Source of the DNA: an uncultured Pelagibacteraceae bacterium
GTDB lineage: Bacteria; Pseudomonadota; Alphaproteobacteria; Pelagibacterales; Pelagibacteraceae
DNA length: 64,000 bases
Direction of reading: 5' to 3'
Assembly (NCBI GenBank): GCA_902528645.1
Contig: CABZTG010000004.1
Location: 1-64,000 of the forward strand
This document shows positions 14,700 to 23,555 of this stretch, in pieces (position 1 is the stretch's first letter; each line of letters starts with the position of its first letter). A program made the translations under genes and the position numbers. The notes under the pieces are model-generated. The model was not told the origin of the DNA and searched no databases. It was given only the letters and a program-made list of their open reading frames with translations.

Positions 14700-16805
14700 T
14701 CAAAATAAAGAAACTTTTTTTCCTAAAGATTTATCAATTATATATTTTGAAATTTTTGACTCATTAAAAAGTTTAAAGTATTTTTTTTTTCCATTTTTAG
14801 CTATTTTTGTTCTTAATTTATTATTTTTCTTATAAAATTTAATTTTTTCAGCAAGATCATTAATGCTACTATAAGTAATAATTTCACCTGAATTAAAAAA
14901 ATTATTCATTTTAACTTTTTTATCAATGAAAACCATTAGGCCATTTCCCATAAGAGAGGCTATTCTATTACTTGAATAATGTTTTGTGGGATTTCCTCTA
15001 CTAAGATTTAATGCCATTTTAGAATTCAATAAAGATCTATAAAATTCATTACCCCAAACGGGTTCTTGTTTACCAAAACCATAAAAATCATATTTAATTC
15101 CATTAATTTTTTTAATTAGTTTATTTAGGAATTTAACCCTATCGTCTGTTTTTCCCTCTTTTAAAGTCGCTCGATTAACTCCGTGACTCATTGCGTAAAA
15201 TACATCATTTTGAGGATTTAATTTAAAAACATCAAAACACTCAATGTTTTTATCTACTGGGGTCATAAAAAAATGGATATTTTGGCTATCTTTTTTTGAA
15301 AAATTTAATACAGAGGGATTAGTTGTAATAAATGAATGATCAACAATAGGAATAAATTTTTTTAATTTTTCCATATTACCATAGGTATCAGGTAAATTAG
15401 TCATGAAAGGATCTTCATTCCATTGTGAAATAATAACATTTTTATTTATTAACTTAAAATCGTTTAATATATTTGGTGTAATATTGTCTGAGTGTCCAAA
15501 GATAATAAGGTCTGGATTATAATTTTTAAAAGTTTCAACTAAATAATGATGGAATTTATCTTTTATATTCAAAAAATTTAGACCTTTATTTTGTCTTACA
15601 TAATCTCTATCGCTAATTTCAATTACATCATGACCATTTCGAATAAAACCATTGGTAAATTTTTTACCTAACGATAGATTGTAAATTCTATGATTTAGTT
15701 TTTGAGCTAAATTGTAAATATTTAAAATCCTCAATTTTCCATGATTAATATTTATTTTGGTAAACGGAAATAATGAAGTTCTCATTAAGTCGATTACTTT
15801 TGAATTCATTTTTAATTTATGTTTGACAAATTTCTTACTATTTTTCTGAATTTTTTTTCTAAGTTTACTATTTTTGATTAATTTAATAGTTTCTAACTCA
15901 ATATTTTTTACATCTAATTTTTTGAGTTTAACTGCATAATCTGTGGTTTCTGCTAGTCCACCAGTATTTGATATAATGGTTGCACATCCTCTTGAGGAGG
16001 CCTCCAAAGACGTCCTGCCAAAGGGTTCTTCCCATCTAGATGGTATTATTGCTATTTCTGATTTACTCAAAAATTCTAAAACCTTACTATGAGAAATTTG
16101 GCCTAAATTAAAATGTCTTTTATGTGTGGGGTAATCTTGAAATCTTTTTTCTTCACCTGCTGAATAAGCTTTCCAATCTTTGTATAAATCTAAAACTTTA
16201 AACATAGATTTACAATAAAGATCATAACCTTTTGACTCATTTAATTTACCAACAAAAATTATTTGTTTATTTTTTTTTACATTTTTTTTTATAGGATCAA
16301 TGCTATGGTAAATAATTTGAGTTTTATTATCAGATAAAATTGGCAGGTCTTTAAAAAATCTTTTTTTAACCCATTTTGAAATAAATATTATTTTGTCAAC
16401 ATTCTCTAATAAATAAATACGCTCATCGACTGACTTTGCGCCTTTCATTGTAGTTGGATCATTATGAAAATATAAAATTATCTTAGCATTGATCTGTTTA
16501 AAAAATTCTTTAACCATTACAGGTCTATTATGTAATTCTATAATATCAAAATTAAGTTTTTTAATTCTTTTGATAATATTTTTTGAATATTCTTTAGTAG
16601 TACTATTCAATTTAGAATTTATGTTGTTAATATTTATGTTTATGTAGTTTTTAGTGAGATATTTTTTATTTAAAGTACTTCCAATAACATATGTTTTATT
16701 TTTGTAAATTGAGTCTCTCATAAATTCGCTTATCCATAAAGCAACAGCTCCTGCTCCTTGCTTTGAATAATTTTCTTTATAAGGAAGTATTGATGCTATT
16801 TTCAT
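14700..16805 (-). CDS. Two-domain glycosyltransferase (GT4-type plus CgeB/DUF3880-like)
   Basis: A 701-residue protein with two GT-B-like modules. Residues 1 to about 340 look like GT4: the N-terminal loop KQGAGAVALWISEFMRD, FVGKLNESKGYDLYCKSM, and the donor-site pattern IPSRWEEPFGRTSLEASSRG ending in ISNTGGLAE. From about residue 355 (RILNIYNLAQKLNHRIYNLSLGKKF) a second module resembles spore-maturation CgeB-type transferases, with IIFGHSDNITPNIL, SQWNEDPFM, NLSRGNPTKHYSSNRIASLMGNGL and a C-terminal helix pair. It probably adds two sugars in sequence to a surface glycan. It starts one base after the GIY-YIG gene and may be transcribed from the tRNA-Glu promoter. Confidence 0.85.
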   Translation of the reverse strand: MKIASILPYKENYSKQGAGAVALWISEFMRDSIYKNKTYVIGSTLNKKYLTKNYINININNINSKLNSTTKEYSKNIIKRIKKLNFDIIELHNRPVMVKEFFKQINAKIILYFHNDPTTMKGAKSVDERIYLLENVDKIIFISKWVKKRFFKDLPILSDNKTQIIYHSIDPIKKNVKKNKQIIFVGKLNESKGYDLYCKSMFKVLDLYKDWKAYSAGEEKRFQDYPTHKRHFNLGQISHSKVLEFLSKSEIAIIPSRWEEPFGRTSLEASSRGCATIISNTGGLAETTDYAVKLKKLDVKNIELETIKLIKNSKLRKKIQKNSKKFVKHKLKMNSKVIDLMRTSLFPFTKININHGKLRILNIYNLAQKLNHRIYNLSLGKKFTNGFIRNGHDVIEISDRDYVRQNKGLNFLNIKDKFHHYLVETFKNYNPDLIIFGHSDNITPNILNDFKLINKNVIISQWNEDPFMTNLPDTYGNMEKLKKFIPIVDHSFITTNPSVLNFSKKDSQNIHFFMTPVDKNIECFDVFKLNPQNDVFYAMSHGVNRATLKEGKTDDRVKFLNKLIKKINGIKYDFYGFGKQEPVWGNEFYRSLLNSKMALNLSRGNPTKHYSSNRIASLMGNGLMVFIDKKVKMNNFFNSGEIITYSSINDLAEKIKFYKKNNKLRTKIAKNGKKKYFKLFNESKISKYIIDKSLGKKVSLF

Positions 16806-16806
16806 C

Positions 16807-17055
16807 TTAAAATTTACTAATTAGATATTTTCTTTTTTTTTTATCATTTTTTAATCTATATTCATAAGACATAGCTGAGCTTTTATCATAAAATTTTTTT
16901 TTATAGATAATTCTCCATTTATATCCTCTAGTTGATTTTGCACCAGTCCCAGCATTATGTTTTTTAATTCTCGATAAAAGATTATTAGTATAGCCCACAT
17001 ATGTTTTCGGTATTTTGCTGTTTATGCTTTTTAGCATATAGACATAAAATATCAT
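16807..17055 (-). CDS. GIY-YIG nuclease-domain protein
   Basis: An 82-residue protein that is essentially one GIY-YIG domain. FYVYMLKS and KTYVGYTNNLLSRIKKHNAG give the paired motif with catalytic tyrosine, arginine and histidine, and SAMSYEYRLK supplies the helical glutamate region. Stand-alone members (YhbQ/UPF0213 type) are presumed structure-specific nucleases; the role is not established. The ATG lies six bases after the tRNA-Glu CCA, leaving no room for a ribosome-binding site. The first methionine must be the start because the motif begins at residue 4. Confidence 0.88.
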   Translation of the reverse strand: MIFYVYMLKSINSKIPKTYVGYTNNLLSRIKKHNAGTGAKSTRGYKWRIIYKKKFYDKSSAMSYEYRLKNDKKKRKYLISKF

Positions 17056-17060
17056 AAATA

Positions 17061-17135
17061 TGGCGGTCCCTAGGGGAATCGAACCCCTCTTTCGAGGATG
17101 AAAACCACGTGTCCTAACCGATAGACGAAGGGACC
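17061..17135 (-). tRNA. tRNA-Glu (anticodon TTC)
   Basis: On the minus strand GGTCCCT (17135-17129) pairs with AGGGACC, followed by discriminator G and an encoded CCA. The D arm is GTCT/GGAC, the anticodon loop is TTTTCAT and the T arm is AGGGG-TTCGATT-CCCCT. The anticodon stem CGTGG/CCTCG contains a U-U mismatch at 29-41. It is the only visible glutamate tRNA here and borders the accessory patch. Confidence 0.96.
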
Positions 17136-17145
17136 AAATCTCAGT

Positions 17146-17174
17146 TTTCTATTGCAAAATAACCTTTTTATCAA
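17146..17174 (-). promoter_or_regulatory. Likely promoter of tRNA-Glu
   Basis: Reading the minus strand, TTGATA (17174-17169) and TAGAAA (17151-17146) are 17 bp apart, placing the start point at about 17139, four bases before the tRNA. The -10 matches consensus at four of six positions. Confidence 0.42.
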
Positions 17175-17180
17175 GTGTTA

Positions 17181-17486
17181 TTAGGTTGCACTATTTCCAG
17201 TTTTATTTAGCAAATCTCTAAATTCTTTTGATGGTTTAAATAAAACAACATCTCTCTTAGATATTTTTTTTTCTTCTTTCGTTTTTGGATTTCTACCAAT
17301 TCTTGAGTTTTTTGTTTTGACTAAAAAAGTTCCAAATTTTGAAATTTTTATACTTTTATTTGTTATTAAATTTGAAATCATTATAGAAAAAAATTCTTCA
17401 ATAAGGTTTTCTGCAATTTTTTTTGAAAATCCAACTTGCATATAAACTGAATTAATTAAGTCTTTTTTGGTTAAATTAATTCTCAT
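17181..17486 (-). CDS. ihfA: Integration host factor alpha / HU-family DNA-bending protein
   Basis: A 101-residue DNABII protein: an N-terminal helical dimer part (MRINLTKKDLINSVYMQVGFSKKIAENLIEEFF), then KISKFGTFLVKTKNSRIGRNPKTKEE with the arginine-asparagine-proline tip that intercalates in the minor groove, then VVLFKPSKEFRDLLN. The position after plsX and the sequence around GRNPKT favour IHF-alpha over HU. It bends DNA for transcription, replication and site-specific recombination. It starts three bases after the plsX stop; the fabH gene usually found between them is absent. Confidence 0.85.
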   Translation of the reverse strand: MRINLTKKDLINSVYMQVGFSKKIAENLIEEFFSIMISNLITNKSIKISKFGTFLVKTKNSRIGRNPKTKEEKKISKRDVVLFKPSKEFRDLLNKTGNSAT

Positions 17487-17489
17487 TTA

Positions 17490-18491
17490 TCAGATATTTT
17501 CTCTAATCTTGTTTATTAAATCACCTCTAACTATTTTACTACAAACATTCAAAGAATTTGAAAATCCAATAAAATCTGTTCCCCCATGACTTTTTACAAC
17601 CGGAGAGTCTAAGCCAATAAAAATAGCACCATTATACAATCTAGGATCTAATCTTTTTTTAAATTTATTTAAATTTGAGTAATTTAATATCGCTGAAATT
17701 TTACCTATCACTGATCTTTTAAAAACTTTTTTCAATTCATTTGTTATAAAATTAGCAGTTCCTTCTGCTGTTTTTAATGCAACATTACCTGTAAATCCAT
17801 CTGAAACAATTACATTAACGTTCCCATCCATAATCTCATTTCCTTCTATATAACCTGAAAAATTAAAATTATCAGACTTTTTATCATTAAGTATTTGAAA
17901 AGTTTCTTTTATAATCTCATTTCCTTTTAATTCTTCTGATCCTATATTTAACAAAGCTGTGTTAGGCGTTTCATTTGGATAAAGAGATTTATAAAGTGAA
18001 GCACCCATAATTGAGAAATCAACTAAATTTTTCGAACTACATTCTATATTTGCCCCCAAATCTAAAACAACACTCATCCCTTTTTTATTTGGCCAAAGAG
18101 CAGAAAGTGCTGGTTTATCTATATTTTCAATCATCTTAAGATTTAATTTAGCTATGACAAGTAATGCGCCTGTATTTCCAGCAGATATTACAATATCTGT
18201 CTCTTTTTTTTTTACACTTTCAATTGCAAGCCACATGCTTGTGTCTTTTCCTCTTTTAGCAGCTTCAAGAGGGCTGTCCGTGCTTTTTACAATATTATTA
18301 GTATGTATTATTTCATAAAAATTTTTATCAAGCTTATCTTTAATTAGATGCTCTATTTCAATTTTACTTCCAAAAATCTTAAAAAAATTTTTTTTATCTG
18401 ATTTATGACTATGAATGATACCATCAATAATCTTCTTTGGTGATCCATCACCGCCCATTGCATCTACTGCAATTTTAGTAAAATCTGACAT
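17490..18491 (-). CDS. plsX: Phosphate acyltransferase PlsX
   Basis: A 333-residue enzyme making acyl-phosphate from acyl-ACP, the first step of the PlsX/PlsY route to phosphatidic acid. The N-terminus KIAVDAMGGDGSPK is the family signature; SAGNTGALLVIAKLNLK, LDLGANIECSSKNLVDFSIMG, and VSDGFTGNVALKTAEG complete the conserved core. Its partner plsY is at 55977. It lies in the standard rpmF-plsX-ihfA block, ten bases after rpmF. Confidence 0.96.
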   Translation of the reverse strand: MSDFTKIAVDAMGGDGSPKKIIDGIIHSHKSDKKNFFKIFGSKIEIEHLIKDKLDKNFYEIIHTNNIVKSTDSPLEAAKRGKDTSMWLAIESVKKKETDIVISAGNTGALLVIAKLNLKMIENIDKPALSALWPNKKGMSVVLDLGANIECSSKNLVDFSIMGASLYKSLYPNETPNTALLNIGSEELKGNEIIKETFQILNDKKSDNFNFSGYIEGNEIMDGNVNVIVSDGFTGNVALKTAEGTANFITNELKKVFKRSVIGKISAILNYSNLNKFKKRLDPRLYNGAIFIGLDSPVVKSHGGTDFIGFSNSLNVCSKIVRGDLINKIRENI

Positions 18492-18501
18492 TAAAAAATA
18501 A

Positions 18502-18684
18502 TTATTCTTCTGGATCTAAAACTTGACGACCTTTATACATTCCAGTTTTTAAATCTAAATGATGAGATAATCTATATTCACCAGATTTTTTGTCCTCAAC
18601 AACATTTTTTGATGAGAATTTCATATTTTGGGATCTTCTCATACCAGTTCTTGATGGAGTTTGTTTTCGTTTAGGTACTGCCAT
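18502..18684 (-). CDS. rpmF: 50S ribosomal protein L32
   Basis: A 60-residue protein starting [20 protein letters not shown], the universal L32 opening, and continuing with [22 protein letters not shown]. Zinc cysteines are absent, as in other C-minus L32 forms. It precedes plsX, a gene order conserved across bacteria. The DUF177 (YceD) gene that often lies upstream is replaced here by the bc1 chaperone gene, two bases away. Confidence 0.97.
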   Translation of the reverse strand: MAVPKRKQTPSRTGMRRSQNMKFSSKNVVEDKKSGEYRLSHHLDLKTGMYKGRQVLDPEE

Positions 18685-18686
18685 AA

Positions 18687-19154
18687 TCAGGAATTAATTA
18701 CACTTTTTAAAAAGAAATTCAAAGTTTTTTTCTCTAAATTTTTAGCAAAATCATCAAAATAATCGACCAAAACATCAATTTCTTTAAAATCTTCTAAAAA
18801 AGATGAGAGTTTTTTTAATTTTTCACTTCTATTTAATTGGTGCCAAAAATGTATGTCCGAAACAATAGCGTGAAACAAATTTAAGTAAACTTTCATTTTT
18901 TTATTTATTGATTGATCTCCATAACCTATTTCACGAATGCTTAATTCCAATTGTCTAAAGTTAAAATCATAAATTTCCTGTAAAATATCCTTATTTTCCT
19001 TACTTTTATAGTTTTTTAAAAAGAATGCAAAATGGATAAGAAAGAATGTTAAACGATCAGAAAAGTTATCTTTTCGGTTTAAAGATTTGTATAAATCTTT
19101 ATTTCTAGAGTAATTGATTAAACTGTTATAAACATTTATATAATTTTCAGCCAT
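18687..19154 (-). CDS. Ubiquinol-cytochrome c chaperone (CBP3 family)
   Basis: A 155-residue helical protein resembling the bacterial relatives of mitochondrial CBP3/UQCC1, which help cytochrome b mature in complex III. Typical stretches are [46 protein letters not shown] and [14 protein letters not shown]. It probably acts at the inner face of the cytoplasmic membrane. Its ATG (19154-19152) shares bases with the ATG of the divergent bamE gene, so its promoter must lie inside bamE. It is followed by rpmF after two bases. Confidence 0.8.
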   Translation of the reverse strand: MAENYINVYNSLINYSRNKDLYKSLNRKDNFSDRLTFFLIHFAFFLKNYKSKENKDILQEIYDFNFRQLELSIREIGYGDQSINKKMKVYLNLFHAIVSDIHFWHQLNRSEKLKKLSSFLEDFKEIDVLVDYFDDFAKNLEKKTLNFFLKSVINS

Positions 19155-19638
19155 GATAAAAATATTATATATATTTTTTTTTGCATTAGTAGTAACAAAT
19201 TGTTCATTTAAAGAAGTTGTAAAACATCATGGAGTTCCATTTCTTGAAAAAAAACAAAAGAAATTAGTAATTAATAAATCTACAAGCAATGATGTAAGAA
19301 AAATTTTGGGAACACCTTCATCAAGAAGTAAATTTGACAACGATGTTTGGATATATATTGAAAGAAAACAAACTCAATCGAAATTAAGAAATCTTGGAAA
19401 GATGAAAATTTTTAAAAATGATGTATTGGTTATTGAAATAGATAATTATGGCGTTCTTAAAAAAAAAGAATTTTTTAATATGAAAGATATGAATAAAATA
19501 AAAGTGGTCGAGGAGACAACAGAGGCGTCTTTTGCAAGAAATTCGTTCATATATGATTTTATGTCTAGTATGAGACAAAAAATTAATGACCCTCTTGGAG
19601 TAAGGGCGAAAAAAAGAAAAGAAATTAACCAGCGATAA
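19153..19638 (+). CDS. bamE: Outer-membrane assembly lipoprotein BamE (SmpA/OmlA)
   Basis: A 161-residue lipoprotein with signal [14 protein letters not shown] and the lipidated cysteine near residue 17. The BamE core is recognisable as [33 protein letters not shown], the strand-turn-helix pattern with the conserved glycine-threonine-proline. It is a component of the BAM complex that inserts beta-barrel proteins. The C-terminal extension (from about 120) is charged and longer than in E. coli. The start codon overlaps the opposite bc1-chaperone start within CATG, and its last 14 bp overlap the hppA 3' end. Confidence 0.87.
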   Translation: MIKILYIFFFALVVTNCSFKEVVKHHGVPFLEKKQKKLVINKSTSNDVRKILGTPSSRSKFDNDVWIYIERKQTQSKLRNLGKMKIFKNDVLVIEIDNYGVLKKKEFFNMKDMNKIKVVEETTEASFARNSFIYDFMSSMRQKINDPLGVRAKKRKEINQR

Positions 19639-21730
19639 CAGCCAATAAAAGCAAGGCAACAATGTTTGTAATTTTTATCATCGGGTTTACAGCTGGACCA
19701 GCGGTATCTTTGTAGGGATCCCCAACTGTATCACCAGTCACTGCAGCTTTATGAGCCTCTGATCCTTTACCACCATGATTTCCATCTTCAATATATTTTT
19801 TTGCATTATCCCAAGCACCACCACCTGCTGTCATTGAAACTGCAACAAATAGACCTGTAATAATAACACCTAATAACATTGCTCCAACAGATGCTAAGGC
19901 AGCAACCTGTCCACCAATAGCAAATATTATCAAATATAAAACAATGGGTGACAAGACAGGTAACAATGAAGGGATAATCATCTCTTTTATTGCCGCTACA
20001 GTTAGTAAATCAACTAATTTAGCATAATCAGGTTTTTGTTTTCTTTTCATTATACCTGGGTATTTTTTAAATTGTCTTCTTACTTCTATAACAACTGCGC
20101 CCCCTGCTCTACCAACAGCTTGCATACCCATAGATCCAAATAAATAAGGTAACATTCCACCAATTAACAAGCCAACAACAACATATGGATTTGATAAATC
20201 AAATGTTACAACTATTCCCTCTAATTTTGAGCCAACTTCCTTAGAAAAATGTTTTATATCTTCAGTATAGGCTGCAAAGAGAACTAGTGCACCTAATCCA
20301 GCAGAACCAATAGCGTATCCTTTTGTTACTGCTTTTGTAGTATTACCTACAGCATCTAATGCGTCAGTTGTTTTTCTAACATTATTTGGTAACTTCGACA
20401 TTTCAGCTATACCACCAGCATTATCTGTAACAGGTCCATAAGCATCTAAAGCAACAACCATACCTGCTAATGCCAACATAGTTGTTACTGCAATTGCTAT
20501 ACCATACAAACCAGCGATATGGTTAGTAAGCAAAATACCGGCAACAATGATTAAAGCTGGTATAGCTGTTGCCTCTAAAGAAATTGCTAAACCTTGAATT
20601 ACGTTGGTTCCATGTCCAGTAGTAGAGGAACTTGCAACACTTTTTACAGGTCTATAATTAGTTCCTGTATAATATTCAGTCACCCAAATTAGTAATCCTG
20701 TAATAACTAATCCTATTATTCCACAATAATATAAACTCATTCCAGAAAATGATTTATTGTTTAAATCATAAGAATTTTCTAAACCTAAAACATAATCAGT
20801 GACTGGATATAAAATAACTAAAGAGGCTAAAGCTGATACAACAAATCCTTTATACAAAGCTCCCATTACATTTTTATTTCTACCAAGTTTAACAAAAAAA
20901 GTACCAATAATTGAAGTTAAAATACATGCTCCACCAATTGTTAGTGGATAAATCATCATCGATAAATCTCCTGGAAAAAATATTGAGGATAAAACCATTG
21001 TTGCAACAATAGTTACTGCATAAGTTTCAAATAAATCAGCAGCCATTCCAGCACAATCACCCACATTGTCACCAACGTTATCAGCAATTACAGCAGGATT
21101 TCTCGGATCATCTTCTGGTATACCAGCTTCTACTTTTCCAACTAAATCAGCTCCAACATCAGCACCCTTAGTGAAAATACCTCCACCAAGTCTTGCAAAA
21201 ATAGAAATTAATGATGCACCAAAACCAAGAGCAACTAATGCATTTACAATTTCTCTCTCATCAACATTAAATTTTAATAATAAATAATAATAAACAGCAA
21301 TTGATAATAAGGCTAACCCTGCAACTAACATTCCAGTTACAGCTCCAGATTTAAAAGCGACTGATAAACCATTAGCTAATCCTTTTCTAGACGCTTCAGC
21401 AGTCCTAACATTTGCTTGCACTGAAACTAACATTCCAACATATCCCGCTATACCTGATAAAGTTGCACCAATAAGATAACCTAAACCAACAAGCATATTA
21501 AAAGCGAAACTTACAATAACCAAAACAACAACACCAACAAAAGCAATTGTTTTATATTGTCTAGCTAGATAAGCTTTTGCACCGATTTGTATCGCTGATG
21601 CAATATCTTGCATCTTAGAATTTCCAGCACTTGAATTTAAAATATTTTTTCCAGTTAAATATCCATAAACTATAGATAATAATCCAGCACCAATTGTATA
21701 TAAAAGAATAGTTTCGATGGTTGATGTCAT
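19625..21730 (-). CDS. hppA: Membrane proton-pumping pyrophosphatase, K+-independent type
   Basis: A 701-residue protein with about 16 membrane segments. The pyrophosphate site is clear: [24 protein letters not shown] (about 188-211) and [19 protein letters not shown] (217-235), mirrored late by [18 protein letters not shown]. It couples PPi hydrolysis to proton export across the inner membrane, saving energy from biosynthesis. Residue K466 in [11 protein letters not shown] occupies the position that is alanine in potassium-dependent enzymes, so this should be the K+-independent class. It has its own 82-bp upstream gap after thiL. Confidence 0.96.
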   Translation of the reverse strand: MTSTIETILLYTIGAGLLSIVYGYLTGKNILNSSAGNSKMQDIASAIQIGAKAYLARQYKTIAFVGVVVLVIVSFAFNMLVGLGYLIGATLSGIAGYVGMLVSVQANVRTAEASRKGLANGLSVAFKSGAVTGMLVAGLALLSIAVYYYLLLKFNVDEREIVNALVALGFGASLISIFARLGGGIFTKGADVGADLVGKVEAGIPEDDPRNPAVIADNVGDNVGDCAGMAADLFETYAVTIVATMVLSSIFFPGDLSMMIYPLTIGGACILTSIIGTFFVKLGRNKNVMGALYKGFVVSALASLVILYPVTDYVLGLENSYDLNNKSFSGMSLYYCGIIGLVITGLLIWVTEYYTGTNYRPVKSVASSSTTGHGTNVIQGLAISLEATAIPALIIVAGILLTNHIAGLYGIAIAVTTMLALAGMVVALDAYGPVTDNAGGIAEMSKLPNNVRKTTDALDAVGNTTKAVTKGYAIGSAGLGALVLFAAYTEDIKHFSKEVGSKLEGIVVTFDLSNPYVVVGLLIGGMLPYLFGSMGMQAVGRAGGAVVIEVRRQFKKYPGIMKRKQKPDYAKLVDLLTVAAIKEMIIPSLLPVLSPIVLYLIIFAIGGQVAALASVGAMLLGVIITGLFVAVSMTAGGGAWDNAKKYIEDGNHGGKGSEAHKAAVTGDTVGDPYKDTAGPAVNPMIKITNIVALLLLAVIAG

Positions 21731-21812
21731 ATAAGCCTTAATTATGTTGTTGGTTGTTAGTTATTAAAAATCGGACAATACAAAAAAAGCTATAAAAGGC
21801 AATAAATAACTT

Positions 21813-22772
21813 TTAAAAATTATGAAAATAACCTTTATTTTTAATGGCAATTTTATTCCCTTTTTCATCAATAATTTGTGATTTTTGACCACCCGAAGAA
21901 ATATTTCCAATTTTTGAAATCTTAATACCTAGAGATTTAAAGGTTCTTTTGATGATTCTAGACTTTTTTTTTGATGCAGTAAATAATATCTGATAATCGT
22001 CACCTTTAGTCACTAAGTTAATTTTTTTTAATTTTTTTAAATGTATTATTTTTTTTAGATTTTTAGAGATTGGAATATTCGAAATATTAACCTTATAAGA
22101 TAATTTTTGTTTATTAATTAATTTATCCAAATCTGCAAAAAGACCATCAGAAATATCTATAGAGGTATTAGCAAAATTAAATAATTTTTTTGTTAAATTG
22201 ATATGTAATTCTGGAAGATAATACTTCTTAATAAAATATTTATTGAGATCTTTTTTAAAAGAAAACTTTTTTTTTAATATTTCTAAGCCCATATAACTAT
22301 CACCTAAGTTACCCGTTACATAGATGTCATCATTAAATTTTGCTTTATTTCTGAATATTATATTAGAGGAAAAACCAACAGAAATTATTGTAAAACTCAA
22401 TTTGTTTGAAAAAACAGTATCTCCACCCGAAATATGAATCCCAAACTTTTTTTGTTCTTTCTTTAGTGATTGAGAAATCTTACTTAAATTCGATTTTGTA
22501 TATGTTTTTTTATTTCCAGAGCCTGAAATAAAATAATATTTTGGTTTAACACCTTTACAAATCAAATCAGAAATAGAAGATCTTAGAATTTTTTTAATAA
22601 CTAAATCAGGGTCTTTAAAATCAAAAAAATGTGATTTATCTATATAAGTATCTACAGAAACAACTAATTTCTTTGATTTATCGAAAAAAACATCATCATT
22701 TAAGTTAAGTGAATTTTTATTATTTAAAGAGAGTTTTGAAAAATATTTTTTGATTATCTCAAATTCATGCAT
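21813..22772 (-). CDS. thiL: Thiamine-monophosphate kinase
   Basis: A 319-residue ATP-dependent kinase of the PurM fold that makes thiamine diphosphate from thiamine monophosphate. Conserved elements are LNDDVFFDKSKKLVVSVDTYID near the start, ISDLICKGVKPKYYFIS, the glycine-rich HISGGDTVFSN, FNDDIYVTGNLGDS, SIDISDGLFADLDKL and LVTKGDDYQILF. It is the last gene of the rib-nusB-thiL block, overlapping nusB by 8 bp. Thiamine itself is probably salvaged from outside, but that cannot be settled from this window. Confidence 0.92.
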   Translation of the reverse strand: MHEFEIIKKYFSKLSLNNKNSLNLNDDVFFDKSKKLVVSVDTYIDKSHFFDFKDPDLVIKKILRSSISDLICKGVKPKYYFISGSGNKKTYTKSNLSKISQSLKKEQKKFGIHISGGDTVFSNKLSFTIISVGFSSNIIFRNKAKFNDDIYVTGNLGDSYMGLEILKKKFSFKKDLNKYFIKKYYLPELHINLTKKLFNFANTSIDISDGLFADLDKLINKQKLSYKVNISNIPISKNLKKIIHLKKLKKINLVTKGDDYQILFTASKKKSRIIKRTFKSLGIKISKIGNISSGGQKSQIIDEKGNKIAIKNKGYFHNF

Positions 22773-23169
22773 TTGTTGATCTTAATTTTTTGGCAGCATT
22801 GTCCAATAATGCATTTAAATATTTTGTTTGAGAGTCATTTAAAAAGAGATTAGATGCATCAAGATATTCTTTAATGATTATCCTGATCGATACGTTGGGT
22901 TTATATAAGATTTCATATGTTGCAGATTTTAAGATAACTTGAAAAATTTTATCTAATTTAAATAAATTGAAATTATCACCTAAATTTTTATCTAATTCAT
23001 CTACTATTATCTCGTTTCGTTCAATTGTGCCTAAAACTATATCTTTTATAAATTTTTTAAATCTATGTTTTGGGAAATCTATTTTGTCGTCGTTATTAAA
23101 CAAAACACCATATAATTTTTGAATAATTATAACTCTAGGGTTGTTTTTTGGGCTATACTTTGTTTTCAT
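22765..23169 (-). CDS. nusB: Transcription antitermination factor NusB
   Basis: A 134-residue helical protein with RVIIIQKLYGVLFNN at the start, FIKDIVLGTIERNEIIVDELDKNL, and the late IIIKEYLDASNLFLNDSQTKYLNALLDNAAKKLR typical of NusB. It binds the rRNA boxA with S10 to prevent early termination. Its location between ribH and thiL is the conserved proteobacterial order. The start overlaps the ribH stop by 4 bp. Confidence 0.9.
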   Translation of the reverse strand: MKTKYSPKNNPRVIIIQKLYGVLFNNDDKIDFPKHRFKKFIKDIVLGTIERNEIIVDELDKNLGDNFNLFKLDKIFQVILKSATYEILYKPNVSIRIIIKEYLDASNLFLNDSQTKYLNALLDNAAKKLRSTNA

Positions 23170-23555
23170 TTTTGAGATAAAACTGAAACAACAGCTTTTG
23201 CTGCCTCAGCACCCTTTTTTTTTCTGGCCTTTGCTTGTTTCATATTTAAACAAGTTAGAATTCCATTTCCTATAGGTTTTTTTGAATAAATAGCTAAATC
23301 CATAATAGCATTAGTTGAGGATTGAGATATGAAATCAAAGTGTGGAGTTTGACCTTTAATAACACATCCAAGAGCGATGAAAGCGTCAAATTTTTTTAAA
23401 TGTTTTGAGATGGTCACAGGTATCTCAAAAACGCCAGGAACTTCAATTATTTTTATATTAAAATTTCTTGGGAGATTTTTTTTTGCACTATTTAACAAAC
23501 CCAAAGAAATATCTTTATAATAATCCGCTGTGACTATTAAAATTTTTTTCATCAA
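23166..23555 (-). CDS. ribH: 6,7-dimethyl-8-ribityllumazine synthase
   Basis: A 129-residue enzyme condensing dihydroxybutanone phosphate with the ribitylaminouracil to form lumazine, the riboflavin precursor. Family signs are IIEVPGVFEIPVTISKHL, FIALGCVIKGQTPHFDFISQ with the catalytic histidine, and PIGNGILTCLNMKQAKARKKKGAEAAKAVVSVL. It is slightly shorter than E. coli RibH (156). It overlaps ribB by 4 bp and nusB by 4 bp. Confidence 0.95.
   Translation of the reverse strand: MMKKILIVTADYYKDISLGLLNSAKKNLPRNFNIKIIEVPGVFEIPVTISKHLKKFDAFIALGCVIKGQTPHFDFISQSSTNAIMDLAIYSKKPIGNGILTCLNMKQAKARKKKGAEAAKAVVSVLSQK

Noticed and set aside
12463-17135. Duplicated tRNA-Glu 3' end as attachment repeat
   Set aside because: No second copy of the tRNA-Glu end was seen in the patch by eye.
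21731-21812. Riboswitch in the hppA leader
   Set aside because: The 82-bp gap shows no convincing helices or known aptamer motif.
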